Below, one piece after another: positions 15,870-24,654 of a DNA stretch of 64,000 nucleotides. The notes beneath the pieces are model-generated. The model made no database searches. It saw only the letters and a list, made by a program, of their open reading frames with translations, and had not been told where the DNA came from. This DNA comes from Flavobacterium sp. JAS (GTDB lineage: Bacteria; Bacteroidota; Bacteroidia; Flavobacteriales; Flavobacteriaceae): NCBI RefSeq assembly GCF_020991455.1, contig NZ_JAJMOX010000009.1:124001-188000 (forward strand), given 5' to 3'. How positions within the stretch are numbered: position 1 is the stretch's first letter; the number at the start of each line of letters is the position of its first letter. A program made the position numbers and the translations under genes.

Positions 15870-16805
15870 ATGAGACAAACAACAAATGCAATCGTAATGA
15901 TTCGGCCTGTTGCTTTCAGGATGAATGAGCAAACAGCTGTAAATAATTATTACCAAAAAGTATTAGACGGACTTTTACCAAGTACAGTAAATGCCAAAGC
16001 ACAACAAGAATTTGATACTTTTGTTGAAAAACTGAGAGCGGTGGGAGTTGATGTTACCGTAATAGATGATACTTTAGAAACGGACACTCCAGACAGTATT
16101 TTTCCAAACAACTGGGTTTCTTTCCATGAAAATGGAGACGTAGCATTATATCCAATGTTTGCAGAGAATCGTCGTCAGGAACGTCGTGAGGATATCTTAG
16201 ACACTTTAGAGGATAAAGGTTTTGAGATTTCTAACATTATGGATTATACATCAGCAGAAGAAGATGGTTTTTTTCTTGAAGGAACAGGAAGTTTGCTTTT
16301 AGATCGCGCTAATGCAAAAGCGTATTGCGCATTATCACCGCGTGCTGATGAAGAATTATTTATTGAATTCTGTGAAGATTTTGATTACGCTCCGGTAATT
16401 TTCGAAGCTTTTCAAACTGTTGATGGCGAACGTAAATTGATTTATCATACCAATGTTATGATGTGTTTAGGAGAAACTTTTGCTGTTATTTGTGCAGATT
16501 GTATAGATGATAAAAAAGAGCGTAAAATGGTTCTTGAAAATCTAAAAGCCGATAAGAAAGAAATTGTTTTAATTACGGAAGCTCAGGTAAATAATTTTGC
16601 AGGAAATATGTTGGAAATTAGAGGAACTAATGATAAAAAATATATTGTAATGAGTGCATCGGCGCATCAGAGTTTGACACCTAAACAAATTGCACAATTA
16701 GAAAATCACGCTGAAATTCTGAGTTCAAGCTTAGATACGATAGAAGCTTGTGGTGGAGGAAGTGCAAGATGTATGATGGCTGAAGTGTTTTTGCCAAGAA
16801 ACTAG
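15870..16805 (+). CDS. ctlX: CtlX-like hydrolase (citrulline/guanidino family)
   Basis: The 311-residue product matches the Bacteroidota proteins usually labelled CtlX, a guanidino-hydrolase-fold family tied to citrulline use. It starts RQTTNAIVMIRPVAFRMNEQ. Motifs are PNNWVSFHENG (near residue 90), EGTGSLLLDR with the conserved acidic residue, the His in YHTNVMMC (near 192) and the terminal nucleophile Cys301 in GGGSARCMMAE. It probably shares a transcript with the preceding paralogue and ends at a bidirectional terminator. The family is clear. The physiological substrate is taken from the family name only. Confidence 0.75.
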   Translation: MRQTTNAIVMIRPVAFRMNEQTAVNNYYQKVLDGLLPSTVNAKAQQEFDTFVEKLRAVGVDVTVIDDTLETDTPDSIFPNNWVSFHENGDVALYPMFAENRRQERREDILDTLEDKGFEISNIMDYTSAEEDGFFLEGTGSLLLDRANAKAYCALSPRADEELFIEFCEDFDYAPVIFEAFQTVDGERKLIYHTNVMMCLGETFAVICADCIDDKKERKMVLENLKADKKEIVLITEAQVNNFAGNMLEIRGTNDKKYIVMSASAHQSLTPKQIAQLENHAEILSSSLDTIEACGGGSARCMMAEVFLPRN

Positions 16806-16822
16806 AATACTTTTTAGATATA

Positions 16823-16857
16823 AAAAAGGGATAGAACTTAACGTTTTATCCCTTTTT
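16823..16857. terminator. Bidirectional terminator between ctlX and the MarC-type gene
   Basis: AAAAAGGGATA (16823-16833) and TATCCCTTTTT (16847-16857) form an 11-bp stem with a 13-nt loop. A-runs on the left and T-runs on the right give a U-tail on either strand. It sits between convergent genes ending at 16805 (+) and 16884 (-). Confidence 0.85.
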
Positions 16858-16883
16858 ACTTTTTGTATAAATTGAAAAATAAT

Positions 16884-17513
16884 TTACATTAAATTTCCTT
16901 TAACAATATTAATGATAGAACTCACAATATATTGAATTCCGATAGAAATTACAATAAATCCAACGATTCTCGATATTGCCACAATTCCCGAAGCACCAAG
17001 TATTCTTGCCAAATAATGAGCGCTTTTTAGAATTACAAAAATGGCAACTGCAATTGCCAGAATTGCCAAAGATGAAATGATGATTTCTTCCATTCCATGA
17101 TGTTCCTGGTAAAAAGCAATTAGTAACGAAATTGATCCTGGTCCTGCTAGCATTGGTATTGCCAGAGGAGTCAGAGCAATGTCATTTCGTTGTTGCGCGT
17201 CCGTTTCAACTTTCTTGTTTATTCCTCTTTTTTTATTAATTTTTCCAGAAAGTAAAGAGAATCCTGAGTTTACAATTATGATTCCTCCTGCAATTCTAAG
17301 CGCATCAATACTAATTCCGAAAAAGCTTAGAACATATTGACCGATAAAGAAGGAAACCATCAAAATAATAAAAACATTTATAGCAGTCCAAAGCGAAATT
17401 CGGGAGCGCTCCTCTTGAGAATCGTGTTGAGTAAGTCCAACAAAAATTGGAACAGTTCCAATTGGGTTTAAAACCGAAAATAGAGCAGCAAATAAATAAA
17501 TGAATAAATCCAT
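16884..17513 (-). CDS. MarC-family integral membrane protein
   Basis: The 209-residue protein has six hydrophobic spans. It opens MDLFIYLFAALFSVLNPIGT, whose NPIGTVPIF is the MarC (UPF0056) signature, and contains LTPLAIPMLAGPGSISLLIA, the matching second half. The family is of unproven function: an early link to multiple antibiotic resistance was withdrawn, and transport is only presumed. It is the only gene on the minus strand in the window and is a single-gene unit. Confidence 0.85.
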   Translation of the reverse strand: MDLFIYLFAALFSVLNPIGTVPIFVGLTQHDSQEERSRISLWTAINVFIILMVSFFIGQYVLSFFGISIDALRIAGGIIIVNSGFSLLSGKINKKRGINKKVETDAQQRNDIALTPLAIPMLAGPGSISLLIAFYQEHHGMEEIIISSLAILAIAVAIFVILKSAHYLARILGASGIVAISRIVGFIVISIGIQYIVSSIINIVKGNLM

Positions 17514-17639
17514 AGAGTTTTGGTTAGTGGAGTAAAAATAATCATTTTTTGATATCTGAAAGCAAATTCGTATTAAGATATTGTCTTTATTATTCTTATT
17601 TCTAAATCAATAACCTAAACTAAGCTCATTCTTTTTGAT

Positions 17640-17647
17640 TACTTTTG
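17640..17647 (+). promoter_or_regulatory. Predicted -7 element for the CoA-binding protein gene
   Basis: TACTTTTG matches TAnnTTTG and ends 14 bp before the ATG at 17662. It would place transcription start only a few bases before the gene. This argues against the upstream TTG start at 17635, which would fall inside the promoter. Confidence 0.5.
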
Positions 17648-17661
17648 TGGAATATTTAAAA

Positions 17662-18030
17662 ATGATGAAAAATAAAAAAACTTTAGTTCTGGGTGCAACC
17701 ACAAAACCAGATCGTTACGCTTTTAGAGCTATAAATATGTTAGTGGAAAAAGGACATACTGTTTTAGCAATTGGTCAAAATACTGGTGAGGTTGCCGGTG
17801 TTAAAATTTATACTAAAGCAATTCCTGTAAAAAATATAGACACAGTTACCTTATATCTGAACCCTGCACGTCAACGAGATTATTATAATTACATTATAGA
17901 AGCACAGCCTAAAAGAGTTGTTTTTAATCCCGGAGCAGAAAATCCAGAATTCTATCAACTGTTAGAACTAAATAATATCAAAGCCGAAGTTGCATGTACT
18001 TTGGTCTTATTGGCTACAAATCAATATTAA
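17662..18030 (+). CDS. CoA-binding domain protein
   Basis: The 122-residue protein is a single Rossmann-type CoA_binding domain (YccU/succinyl-CoA-synthetase-alpha N-domain-like). It has KTLVLGATTKPDRYAFRAIN at the N-terminus, then VDTVTLYLNP-type NIDTVTLYLNPARQ, and RVVFNPGAENPEF with the conserved NPG loop. Such stand-alone domains are widespread and their biochemical role is unknown. I chose the ATG at 17662, because an upstream TTG lies inside the predicted promoter. Confidence 0.85.
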   Translation: MMKNKKTLVLGATTKPDRYAFRAINMLVEKGHTVLAIGQNTGEVAGVKIYTKAIPVKNIDTVTLYLNPARQRDYYNYIIEAQPKRVVFNPGAENPEFYQLLELNNIKAEVACTLVLLATNQY

Positions 18031-18037
18031 ATTTTTA

Positions 18038-18125
18038 AGGAGCTATTCCAGCTGTTCACTATATCTTTTGTGGCGAACCCCGCCACAAAAGGATGTCGTT
18101 TCCATCTGGGCTAGAAAGAACTCTT
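18038..18125 (+). repeat. Extragenic palindromic repeat element
   Basis: A GC-rich island in AT-rich intergenic DNA. Its core is CTTTTGTGGCG (18065-18075), loop AACCC, and CGCCACAAAAG (18081-18091), a perfect 11-bp stem. The flanks are GGAGCTATTCCAGCTG on the left and CCATCTGGGCTAG on the right. From memory, similar elements with variable palindromes and conserved flanks are scattered through Flavobacterium genomes. No second copy occurs in this window, so its repetitive nature is not shown here. It is too GC-rich and too distant from the upstream gene to be a simple terminator. Confidence 0.5.
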
Positions 18126-18196
18126 GAAATTCAATTTACATTCTTGGTTAACATTGAATTTAGTTGCCCCAAAGCCTACTAAATCATTAAAAGTAT

Positions 18197-18204
18197 TACT
18201 TTTG
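18197..18204 (+). promoter_or_regulatory. Predicted -7 element for recR
   Basis: TACTTTTG matches TAnnTTTG and ends only 5 bp before the recR ATG at 18210. If used, the transcript would start at or very near the start codon, giving a leaderless mRNA. No TTG is found at the matching distance upstream. Confidence 0.45.
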
Positions 18205-18209
18205 TCTTC

Positions 18210-18830
18210 ATGGAATTTTCATCAAAATTAATAGAAAAAGCAGTCAACGAAATGTCGCAATTGCCAGGAATTGGTAAGAGAACGGCATTGCGATTGGTTC
18301 TTCATTTATTAAAACAACCCAAAGAACAAACCAGCTTTTTATCGCAGGCATTATTGAACATGCGTGCAGATATTAAGTTTTGTGAAAGTTGTCACAATAT
18401 TTCAGATACAAAAGTTTGTGAAATTTGTGCAAATATGGCAAGAAATCATCAAACGATTTGTGTTGTTGAGGATATTCGAGATGTTATGGCTATTGAAAAT
18501 ACTGGCCAGTACAAAGGAATTTATCATGTTCTTGGTGGAAAAATTTCTCCAATTGAAGGAGTTGGACCAAGTCAGTTGAATATTTCGAGTTTAGTCGAAA
18601 AAGTAAAAGCGGGAAAAGTGGTTGAGATTATTTTTGCCTTAAGTTCAACTATGGAAGGTGATACAACGAATTTTTATATTTATAAACAAATCGCCGAATC
18701 AGAAATTATAATTTCTACAATAGCAAGAGGTATTTCTGTTGGTGATGAATTAGAATATGCAGACGAAATTACACTTGGTCGGAGTATTTTACACCGGGTT
18801 CCGTTCGAAAAAACTTTCAAAAACAATTAA
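18210..18830 (+). CDS. recR: Recombination mediator protein RecR
   Basis: RecR works with RecO to load RecA on SSB-coated single-stranded DNA during gap repair. The 206-residue product has an N-terminal helix-hairpin-helix (MSQLPGIGKRTALRLVLHLL) and a four-cysteine zinc finger (Cys58, 61, 70, 73; C-X2-C-X8-C-X2-C). A Toprim domain follows, beginning CVVEDIRDVMAIE and including YHVLGGKISPIEGVGP. Length is typical. It is the last housekeeping gene before the polysaccharide cluster. Confidence 0.97.
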   Translation: MEFSSKLIEKAVNEMSQLPGIGKRTALRLVLHLLKQPKEQTSFLSQALLNMRADIKFCESCHNISDTKVCEICANMARNHQTICVVEDIRDVMAIENTGQYKGIYHVLGGKISPIEGVGPSQLNISSLVEKVKAGKVVEIIFALSSTMEGDTTNFYIYKQIAESEIIISTIARGISVGDELEYADEITLGRSILHRVPFEKTFKNN

Positions 18831-18877
18831 ATAAGCCCCAAATAAAGTATAGATTTCCTGAAGATTAAAGGAAAAGC

Positions 18878-18885
18878 TATATTTG
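18878..18885 (+). promoter_or_regulatory. Predicted -7 element at the start of the polysaccharide cluster
   Basis: TATATTTG matches TAnnTTTG, 17 bp before the wza ATG. A TTC (near-match to TTG) lies 20 bp upstream at 18855-18857. This is the likely start point for the first genes of the cluster. Confidence 0.5.
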
Positions 18886-18902
18886 CGATAAAACCCCAAG
18901 TA

Positions 18903-19697
18903 ATGACTAAAAACAGTTTCTTTATATTTCTATTAATTAGTACGCTATTTACATCTTGTATTCCTATAAAAGATTTAGTGTACTTGCAGGATAAAAACAA
19001 TTCAGGAGAACAAAATACTATTTCAGCAGTAGAGTCTAAGCCTTATAGATTGCAGGTAAATGATGTTTTGAGTGTTAGCATAAAAGCTATTGATCCTAAA
19101 TTAGTTTCGATTTTTAATACAACAGATAATGCTTCTTCGACAACCGGAAAATCTGAATCAGCTTTGTATTTTGATGGATTTACCGTAGATGATCATGGTA
19201 ATATTAGAATGCCAGTTTTAGGAGAGATAAATGTTATTGGATATACACTTGACGAAGTCAGAATTAAAATTGAAAAAAAATTGCTTGAGGAATATTTTAA
19301 AAACGAAGCAGATATTTTTGTTACAGTAAAATTAGCAGGTTTTAGATACACCATAAATGGTGAGGTGGGAAGTACCGGAACAAAAACATTGTTTCAGGAA
19401 CATGTTAATGTTATGGAGGCAATTGCAAATGCAGGCGATATTACTACAGTTGGAGATCGAAAAACGGTAACCATAATTCGACAAACACCAACTGGGGTTC
19501 AAATGAATAATATAGATCTTACCGATGCCAATGTTATGAAATCACCTTATTATTATTTGCAGCCTAATGATTATATTTATGTAAAGCCATTGAGACAAAA
19601 AACTTGGGGAACTGGTCAAACAGGTATACAATCTATAGGTACTATTATTACATTGTTGTCACTGGCAACAACGGTTTATTTGATTATCAAAAATTAA
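18903..19697 (+). CDS. wza: Polysaccharide export lipoprotein (Wza-type)
   Basis: Wza-type outer-membrane proteins form the exit channel for capsule or exopolysaccharide. The 264-residue protein has a lipoprotein signal peptide with cleavage before Cys19 (LFTSC). It has a Poly_export domain (RLQVNDVLSVSIKAIDPKLV; later DGFTVDDHGNIRMPVLGEIN) and an SLBB-type segment (TINGEVGSTGTKTLFQ). A hydrophobic C-terminal helix (IGTIITLLSLATTVYLIIKN) is typical of Bacteroidota members. It is followed 15 bp later by wzc, its usual partner. Confidence 0.92.
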   Translation: MTKNSFFIFLLISTLFTSCIPIKDLVYLQDKNNSGEQNTISAVESKPYRLQVNDVLSVSIKAIDPKLVSIFNTTDNASSTTGKSESALYFDGFTVDDHGNIRMPVLGEINVIGYTLDEVRIKIEKKLLEEYFKNEADIFVTVKLAGFRYTINGEVGSTGTKTLFQEHVNVMEAIANAGDITTVGDRKTVTIIRQTPTGVQMNNIDLTDANVMKSPYYYLQPNDYIYVKPLRQKTWGTGQTGIQSIGTIITLLSLATTVYLIIKN

Positions 19698-19712
19698 AAC
19701 TAAATTCAAAAG

Positions 19713-22154
19713 ATGTTAGATATAAAAGATTTTTCCATTTTTGAGAATCATTCAAGTTTTGATTTTAAAGGGTTTTTGTTAAAAATCGCCAGCTATTGGA
19801 AATGGTTTTTGGTTAGTTTGTTAATTGCTTTTACGATTGCATATCAGGTAAATATTCGTAAAGAGAAAATTTACGAAATACAGACGATGATTTCTATTAA
19901 AGAAGAGAGTAATCCGTTTTTTACATCCAATACTAGTTTAGTTTTCAATTGGGGCGGAATCTCAGATCAGGTAAATGGGATTTCTACAATATTACAATCG
20001 CGTTCTCATAATGAATTAGTTGTAGATAAGTTGCAGTATTATATTGATTATCTCGAGCAGGGAAAATATAATTTAATTGATTCCTATGGAGCAGTTCCTT
20101 TCTATGTAAGTATTGATAAGACAAAACCTCAGCTTGTAAATACTTTGATTGGAATTAAATTTCTTACTGAAAATGAATATGAGATTCAAATCCCTTTTGA
20201 GAATAATTCTGTTTCGTTAATTACCTATTCCGCTAATTCATATAGTAATACTTCGGTTCAGCCTACGATATTCGTGAAAAGATATAAAGTTGGAGAACAA
20301 GTTTTATTGCCGTTTTTAAATTGGAAATTGCAGATAAATGATATTCCTGGTTTTTACAAAGGAAAAGAGTATTTTGTAAAATTTAATGATTTTGATGGAA
20401 CAGTGTCTCGATATAGAGGCATTAATGTTGAGGGTGATAAAGGCGGAGGTTCATTGTTAACACTAAGCATGCAAGGAGCAAATAAAGCCAGAATGGTAGA
20501 ATATTTGAATGCTACTGTAAGAATGCTCATCAAAATACAATTAGATGGTAAAAACCAGTTTGCTACAAATACAATTAGGTTTATTGATAGTACGTTAGTT
20601 GCAATGGAGTCGCAATTGAAACAGACAGGGAATGAATTAAAAACTTTTAGAAAGGATAAAAATGTCTATGAAATAGAGGGTGGAGGCGCGAAATTTTCTG
20701 ATAAAATCATGAATTTTGATGTCGAACGAGATCAGGTTACTAGAAAAATTGCATATTATAATTCTTTAAAAGCATATTTAAATAATAGTGTTGATTATTC
20801 AAGATTACCGGCTCCTTCTGTTGCAGGAATTGAAGATCCAAATGTTGTAGCAAATGTTTCAAAACTTATAGCGCTTTCTACTCAAAGATCTGAGATGGCT
20901 TACGCCGTAAAAAGTGATAAAATATTTAAGGATTTCGATAATCAAATGCGTGCAATTAAAGATGTTCTGTTGGAAAATATTACAACAGCAAAAACATCAT
21001 TGGTGTATGATTTGTCATTGGTTAATGCTAAAATTGGTGAAGCCGAAAGTACCGTAAAAAGACTCCCGGAAGAACAACAAGAATTGTTAAAAATACAAAG
21101 AAAGTATGATTTAAATGATAATATTTATACCGAATTTCTTAAGAAACGAAATGAGGCAGAAATTGTAAAAGCGTCTAATTTATCTGATATTCACTTTATT
21201 GATTCGGCAAAAGATATTGGAGGAGGCTTGATAGGTCCTAAAACTTCTGCCAATTATATACTTGCACTGTTTTTAGGGATATTAGTGCCCTTGCTATTTG
21301 TTTTTGTTTTGTTTTTTATTAATAATTCGATTCAAAATACAGATGATATTAGTAAATTGACTGATATACCGTTAATTGGAGTTGTTGGAGTTAATAAAGA
21401 TGCTGTCAATCTTGCTGTTTTTGATAAACCAAAATCAGCACTTTCTGAAGCCTTTAGAGGAATTCGTTCATCATTGCAGTTTTTATATAAAAGACAACAA
21501 GTAAATGGTTCAAAAACGTTGATGATAACTTCTTCTATAAGTGGAGAAGGAAAGACATTTTGCTCAATAAACATTGCTACTGTTTTTGCTCTAAGTGAAA
21601 AGAAAACAGTTGTTATTGGATTAGATTTAAGAAAGCCAAGGTTGGCTGAGGAATTTAATTTAACAAATCAATTGGGTGTTGTGAACTATTTGATTAAACA
21701 AAATAGTTTGGATGAAATCGTTAATAAGACACAAATTCCAAATCTTGATGTTATTCTCTCTGGTCCAATCCCACCAAATCCTTCTGAATTAATTTTGAGT
21801 GAGGCTATGAAGGAAATGATAGATCAATTAAAACAAAAGTATGATTATGTTATTTTGGATACTCCACCAGTTGGTCTTGTGTCAGATGCATTAGAATTAG
21901 TTCAGTATGCTGATGTGACACTTTACATAGTTAGGCAGAATTATACGAAAAAGGAGATGATATCGTTACTGAATACCAGAGTGAAGAGAGGAGAGCTTAA
22001 TAACGCTAGCATTGTTTTGAATGGGTATGAAAATAAAGCAAAATATGGTTCATCGTATGGTTATGGCTATGGAGCTTATTCAAACGGATATCATGATGAA
22101 GTAGTTAAATTAAGTTGGTGGAAGACTATTTTAAATAAATTCAATATAAAATAA
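19713..22154 (+). CDS. wzc: Chain-length regulator with BY-kinase domain (Wzc-type)
   Basis: This inner-membrane tyrosine autokinase controls polymer length and export by docking with Wza. The 813-residue protein has a Wzz domain between two membrane spans (about residues 29-47 and 512-533), a coiled-coil periplasmic region and a GNVR-like segment. The cytoplasmic kinase has Walker A ISGEGKT near 608, Walker A' VIGLDLRKPR and Walker B YVILDTPPVG. The tail (about 778-794) is a Tyr/Gly cluster that would be autophosphorylated. No low-molecular-weight phosphatase (Wzb) is encoded in the window. Confidence 0.94.
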   Translation: MLDIKDFSIFENHSSFDFKGFLLKIASYWKWFLVSLLIAFTIAYQVNIRKEKIYEIQTMISIKEESNPFFTSNTSLVFNWGGISDQVNGISTILQSRSHNELVVDKLQYYIDYLEQGKYNLIDSYGAVPFYVSIDKTKPQLVNTLIGIKFLTENEYEIQIPFENNSVSLITYSANSYSNTSVQPTIFVKRYKVGEQVLLPFLNWKLQINDIPGFYKGKEYFVKFNDFDGTVSRYRGINVEGDKGGGSLLTLSMQGANKARMVEYLNATVRMLIKIQLDGKNQFATNTIRFIDSTLVAMESQLKQTGNELKTFRKDKNVYEIEGGGAKFSDKIMNFDVERDQVTRKIAYYNSLKAYLNNSVDYSRLPAPSVAGIEDPNVVANVSKLIALSTQRSEMAYAVKSDKIFKDFDNQMRAIKDVLLENITTAKTSLVYDLSLVNAKIGEAESTVKRLPEEQQELLKIQRKYDLNDNIYTEFLKKRNEAEIVKASNLSDIHFIDSAKDIGGGLIGPKTSANYILALFLGILVPLLFVFVLFFINNSIQNTDDISKLTDIPLIGVVGVNKDAVNLAVFDKPKSALSEAFRGIRSSLQFLYKRQQVNGSKTLMITSSISGEGKTFCSINIATVFALSEKKTVVIGLDLRKPRLAEEFNLTNQLGVVNYLIKQNSLDEIVNKTQIPNLDVILSGPIPPNPSELILSEAMKEMIDQLKQKYDYVILDTPPVGLVSDALELVQYADVTLYIVRQNYTKKEMISLLNTRVKRGELNNASIVLNGYENKAKYGSSYGYGYGAYSNGYHDEVVKLSWWKTILNKFNIK

Positions 22155-22164
22155 TTTGAATTAG

Positions 22165-23148
22165 ATGAATGCATTATCTCAAAATACAATTTTAATTACA
22201 GGTGGAGCTGGTTTTATTGGGTCAAATTTATGTGAGTATTTCTTAGGAATAGGCAACAAAGTAATTTGTCTGGATAACTTTTCTACAGGTCATCGTCATA
22301 ATTTGAAAGATTTTATCGAGAATCCTAATTTTAAATTAATTGAAGGAGATATTCGAAATATTGCTGATTGTGTTTTAGCTGTTGAAGGAGTTGATTATGT
22401 CTTGCATCAGGCAGCTTTAGGTTCGGTTCCAAGATCTATAAATGATCCAATTACAACAAATGATGTAAATGTGTCGGGTTTTTTAAATATGTTAGTTGCT
22501 TCTCGAGATGCTAAAATAAAGCGTTTTGTATATGCTGCAAGTTCTTCAACTTATGGAGATTCTGAAGGATTACCAAAAGTAGAAGATATTATCGGAAAAC
22601 CATTGTCACCATATGCAATTACAAAATACGTAAACGAATTATACGCTGAAATTTTTAGTAGAACTTACGGTTTAGAAACCATAGGTTTGAGATATTTTAA
22701 CGTTTTTGGACGAAAACAAGATCCCAATGGAGCTTATGCGGCAGTGATTCCTAAATTTGTGATGCAATTGATGAAACATGAAAGTCCTGTAATTAATGGT
22801 GATGGAAATTATTCTCGTGATTTTACTTATATAGATAATGTAATTCAGATGAATGAATTGGCGATAACAAGTCAAAATCCCGATGCAGTTAATACAGTTT
22901 ATAACACCGCTTTTGGTGATCGAAATACATTAAATGATTTGGTTGAATATTTAAAAGAGTATTTAACTGAGTTTGATTCTAAAATTGCTGATGTTAAGAT
23001 TGTTTATGGAGCAAATCGTGCAGGAGATATTCCACATTCACTAGCTAGTATTGACAAAGCAAAAACAGTATTAGGATATAATCCAAAATATTCGCTGCAA
23101 GACGGGTTAAAAGAAGCAGTGACTTGGTATTGGAATAATTTGAAATAA
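22165..23148 (+). CDS. UDP-N-acetylglucosamine(uronate) 4-epimerase, TviC/WbpP-like
   Basis: An extended SDR enzyme of 327 residues with the NAD motif TGGAGFIGSN at residues 12-21, the SSSTYGD serine region and the catalytic YAITK (Tyr near 150). The overall sequence resembles TviC/WbpP, which interconvert UDP-GlcNAc(A) and UDP-GalNAc(A). A TviB-like dehydrogenase lies 2.2 kb downstream (25390), so the two together could make UDP-GalNAc uronic acid. Simple UDP-galactose epimerase activity cannot be excluded. Confidence 0.82.
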   Translation: MNALSQNTILITGGAGFIGSNLCEYFLGIGNKVICLDNFSTGHRHNLKDFIENPNFKLIEGDIRNIADCVLAVEGVDYVLHQAALGSVPRSINDPITTNDVNVSGFLNMLVASRDAKIKRFVYAASSSTYGDSEGLPKVEDIIGKPLSPYAITKYVNELYAEIFSRTYGLETIGLRYFNVFGRKQDPNGAYAAVIPKFVMQLMKHESPVINGDGNYSRDFTYIDNVIQMNELAITSQNPDAVNTVYNTAFGDRNTLNDLVEYLKEYLTEFDSKIADVKIVYGANRAGDIPHSLASIDKAKTVLGYNPKYSLQDGLKEAVTWYWNNLK

Positions 23149-23175
23149 AAAAGGATTAAGATAATAGTATATTAA

Positions 23176-24567
23176 ATGAAAATTACAAAAATTTGTTGTA
23201 TTGGGGCAGGTTATGTTGGGGGGCCAACAATGGCAGTAATTGCTCAAAAATGCCCAAATATTCAAGTGACTGTTGTCGATTTGAACGAACAAAGAATTAA
23301 AGATTGGAATGATCCAAATACAGATAATATTCCGATTTACGAACCGGGACTTTCAGAAATAGTAGCTGAGGCTAGGGGACGAAATCTTTTCTTTTCGACA
23401 GAAGTTGAAAAAGCAATTGATGAAGCTCAGGTGATTTTTATTTCAGTTAATACGCCAACCAAAACTTATGGAAAAGGAAAAGGGATGGCTGCTGATTTAA
23501 AGTATATAGAGCTTTGTGCCAGACAAATTGCAAAAGTAGCTAAGGGGAATAAAATTGTTGTTGAGAAATCAACGCTTCCGGTGAGAACTGCCGAGGCAAT
23601 AAAAAGCATTTTAGATAATACAGGAAACGGTGTTCAGTTTCAGATTTTATCAAATCCTGAATTTTTGGCTGAAGGAACCGCTGTGGCAGATTTATTAAAT
23701 CCGGATAGAATTTTAATTGGGGGTGATTCTACACCAGAAGGCGAAGAGGCAATTAACGCATTAGTTGATGTTTATGCAAACTGGGTTAGTAAAGATAAAA
23801 TTCTAACAACAAATGTTTGGTCTTCTGAATTGTCTAAGCTTACCGCTAATGCATTTTTAGCACAACGCATTTCGTCTATAAATGCAATGTCTGAATTATG
23901 TGAGAAAACTGGTGCCGATGTAAATGAGGTTGCTAAAGCAATTGGTATGGATAGTCGTATTGGATCTAAATTCCTAAAAGCTTCCGTTGGTTTTGGTGGT
24001 TCGTGTTTCCAAAAAGACATCTTGAACTTAGTTTATATTGCAAAATCATATGGATTAAGAGAAGTTGCTGATTATTGGGAGCAGGTTATTATTATGAATG
24101 ATTATCAGAAAAGAAGGTTTTCAAATAAAATAGTTCAGACACTTTATAATACTGTGGCTGATAAAAAAATAACATTTTTAGGATGGGCTTTCAAAAAAGA
24201 TACAAATGATACCCGAGAGTCTGCAGCAATATATGTAGCAGATGATTTGATTAATGAGCAGGCAAAAATTTCTGTTTATGATCCAAAAGTCTCAAGAAAT
24301 AAAATGTTGAATGATTTGAATTATTTGGAAACAAGATCTAGCGAGCAGAATAATTCTACAGTTATAACGTTTGATAATGCTTATGATGCATGTAGAGATG
24401 CTCATGCTATTGCAATTCTAACAGAGTGGGATGAGTTTACAACTTATGATTGGCAAAAAATTTATGATTCAATGCATAAACCTGCATTCCTTTTTGATGG
24501 TAGAAACATATTGAATTCAAAAGAAATGGAATCAATAGGGTTTATTTACAAAGGAATTGGTTTGTAA
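23176..24567 (+). CDS. ugd: UDP-glucose 6-dehydrogenase
   Basis: Ugd oxidises UDP-glucose twice to UDP-glucuronate with NAD+. The 463-residue protein has GAGYVGGPTMAVIA at the N-terminus, EKSTLPVRTAEAI, and the catalytic GFGGSCFQKD (Cys277). The C-terminal UDP-binding domain includes FLGWAFKKDTNDTRESAAI. It resembles the longer, animal-like Ugd lineage. It follows the epimerase by 27 bp and is a likely member of the same transcript. Confidence 0.93.
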   Translation: MKITKICCIGAGYVGGPTMAVIAQKCPNIQVTVVDLNEQRIKDWNDPNTDNIPIYEPGLSEIVAEARGRNLFFSTEVEKAIDEAQVIFISVNTPTKTYGKGKGMAADLKYIELCARQIAKVAKGNKIVVEKSTLPVRTAEAIKSILDNTGNGVQFQILSNPEFLAEGTAVADLLNPDRILIGGDSTPEGEEAINALVDVYANWVSKDKILTTNVWSSELSKLTANAFLAQRISSINAMSELCEKTGADVNEVAKAIGMDSRIGSKFLKASVGFGGSCFQKDILNLVYIAKSYGLREVADYWEQVIIMNDYQKRRFSNKIVQTLYNTVADKKITFLGWAFKKDTNDTRESAAIYVADDLINEQAKISVYDPKVSRNKMLNDLNYLETRSSEQNNSTVITFDNAYDACRDAHAIAILTEWDEFTTYDWQKIYDSMHKPAFLFDGRNILNSKEMESIGFIYKGIGL

Positions 24568-24654
24568 TTGAAAATTTATTGAGGTAAAATTTGATAGGAA
24601 ATGAAAAACGGGAGAGATGAGTTTAAAATTTTTATTTCAATATAAAGAGAAAAG

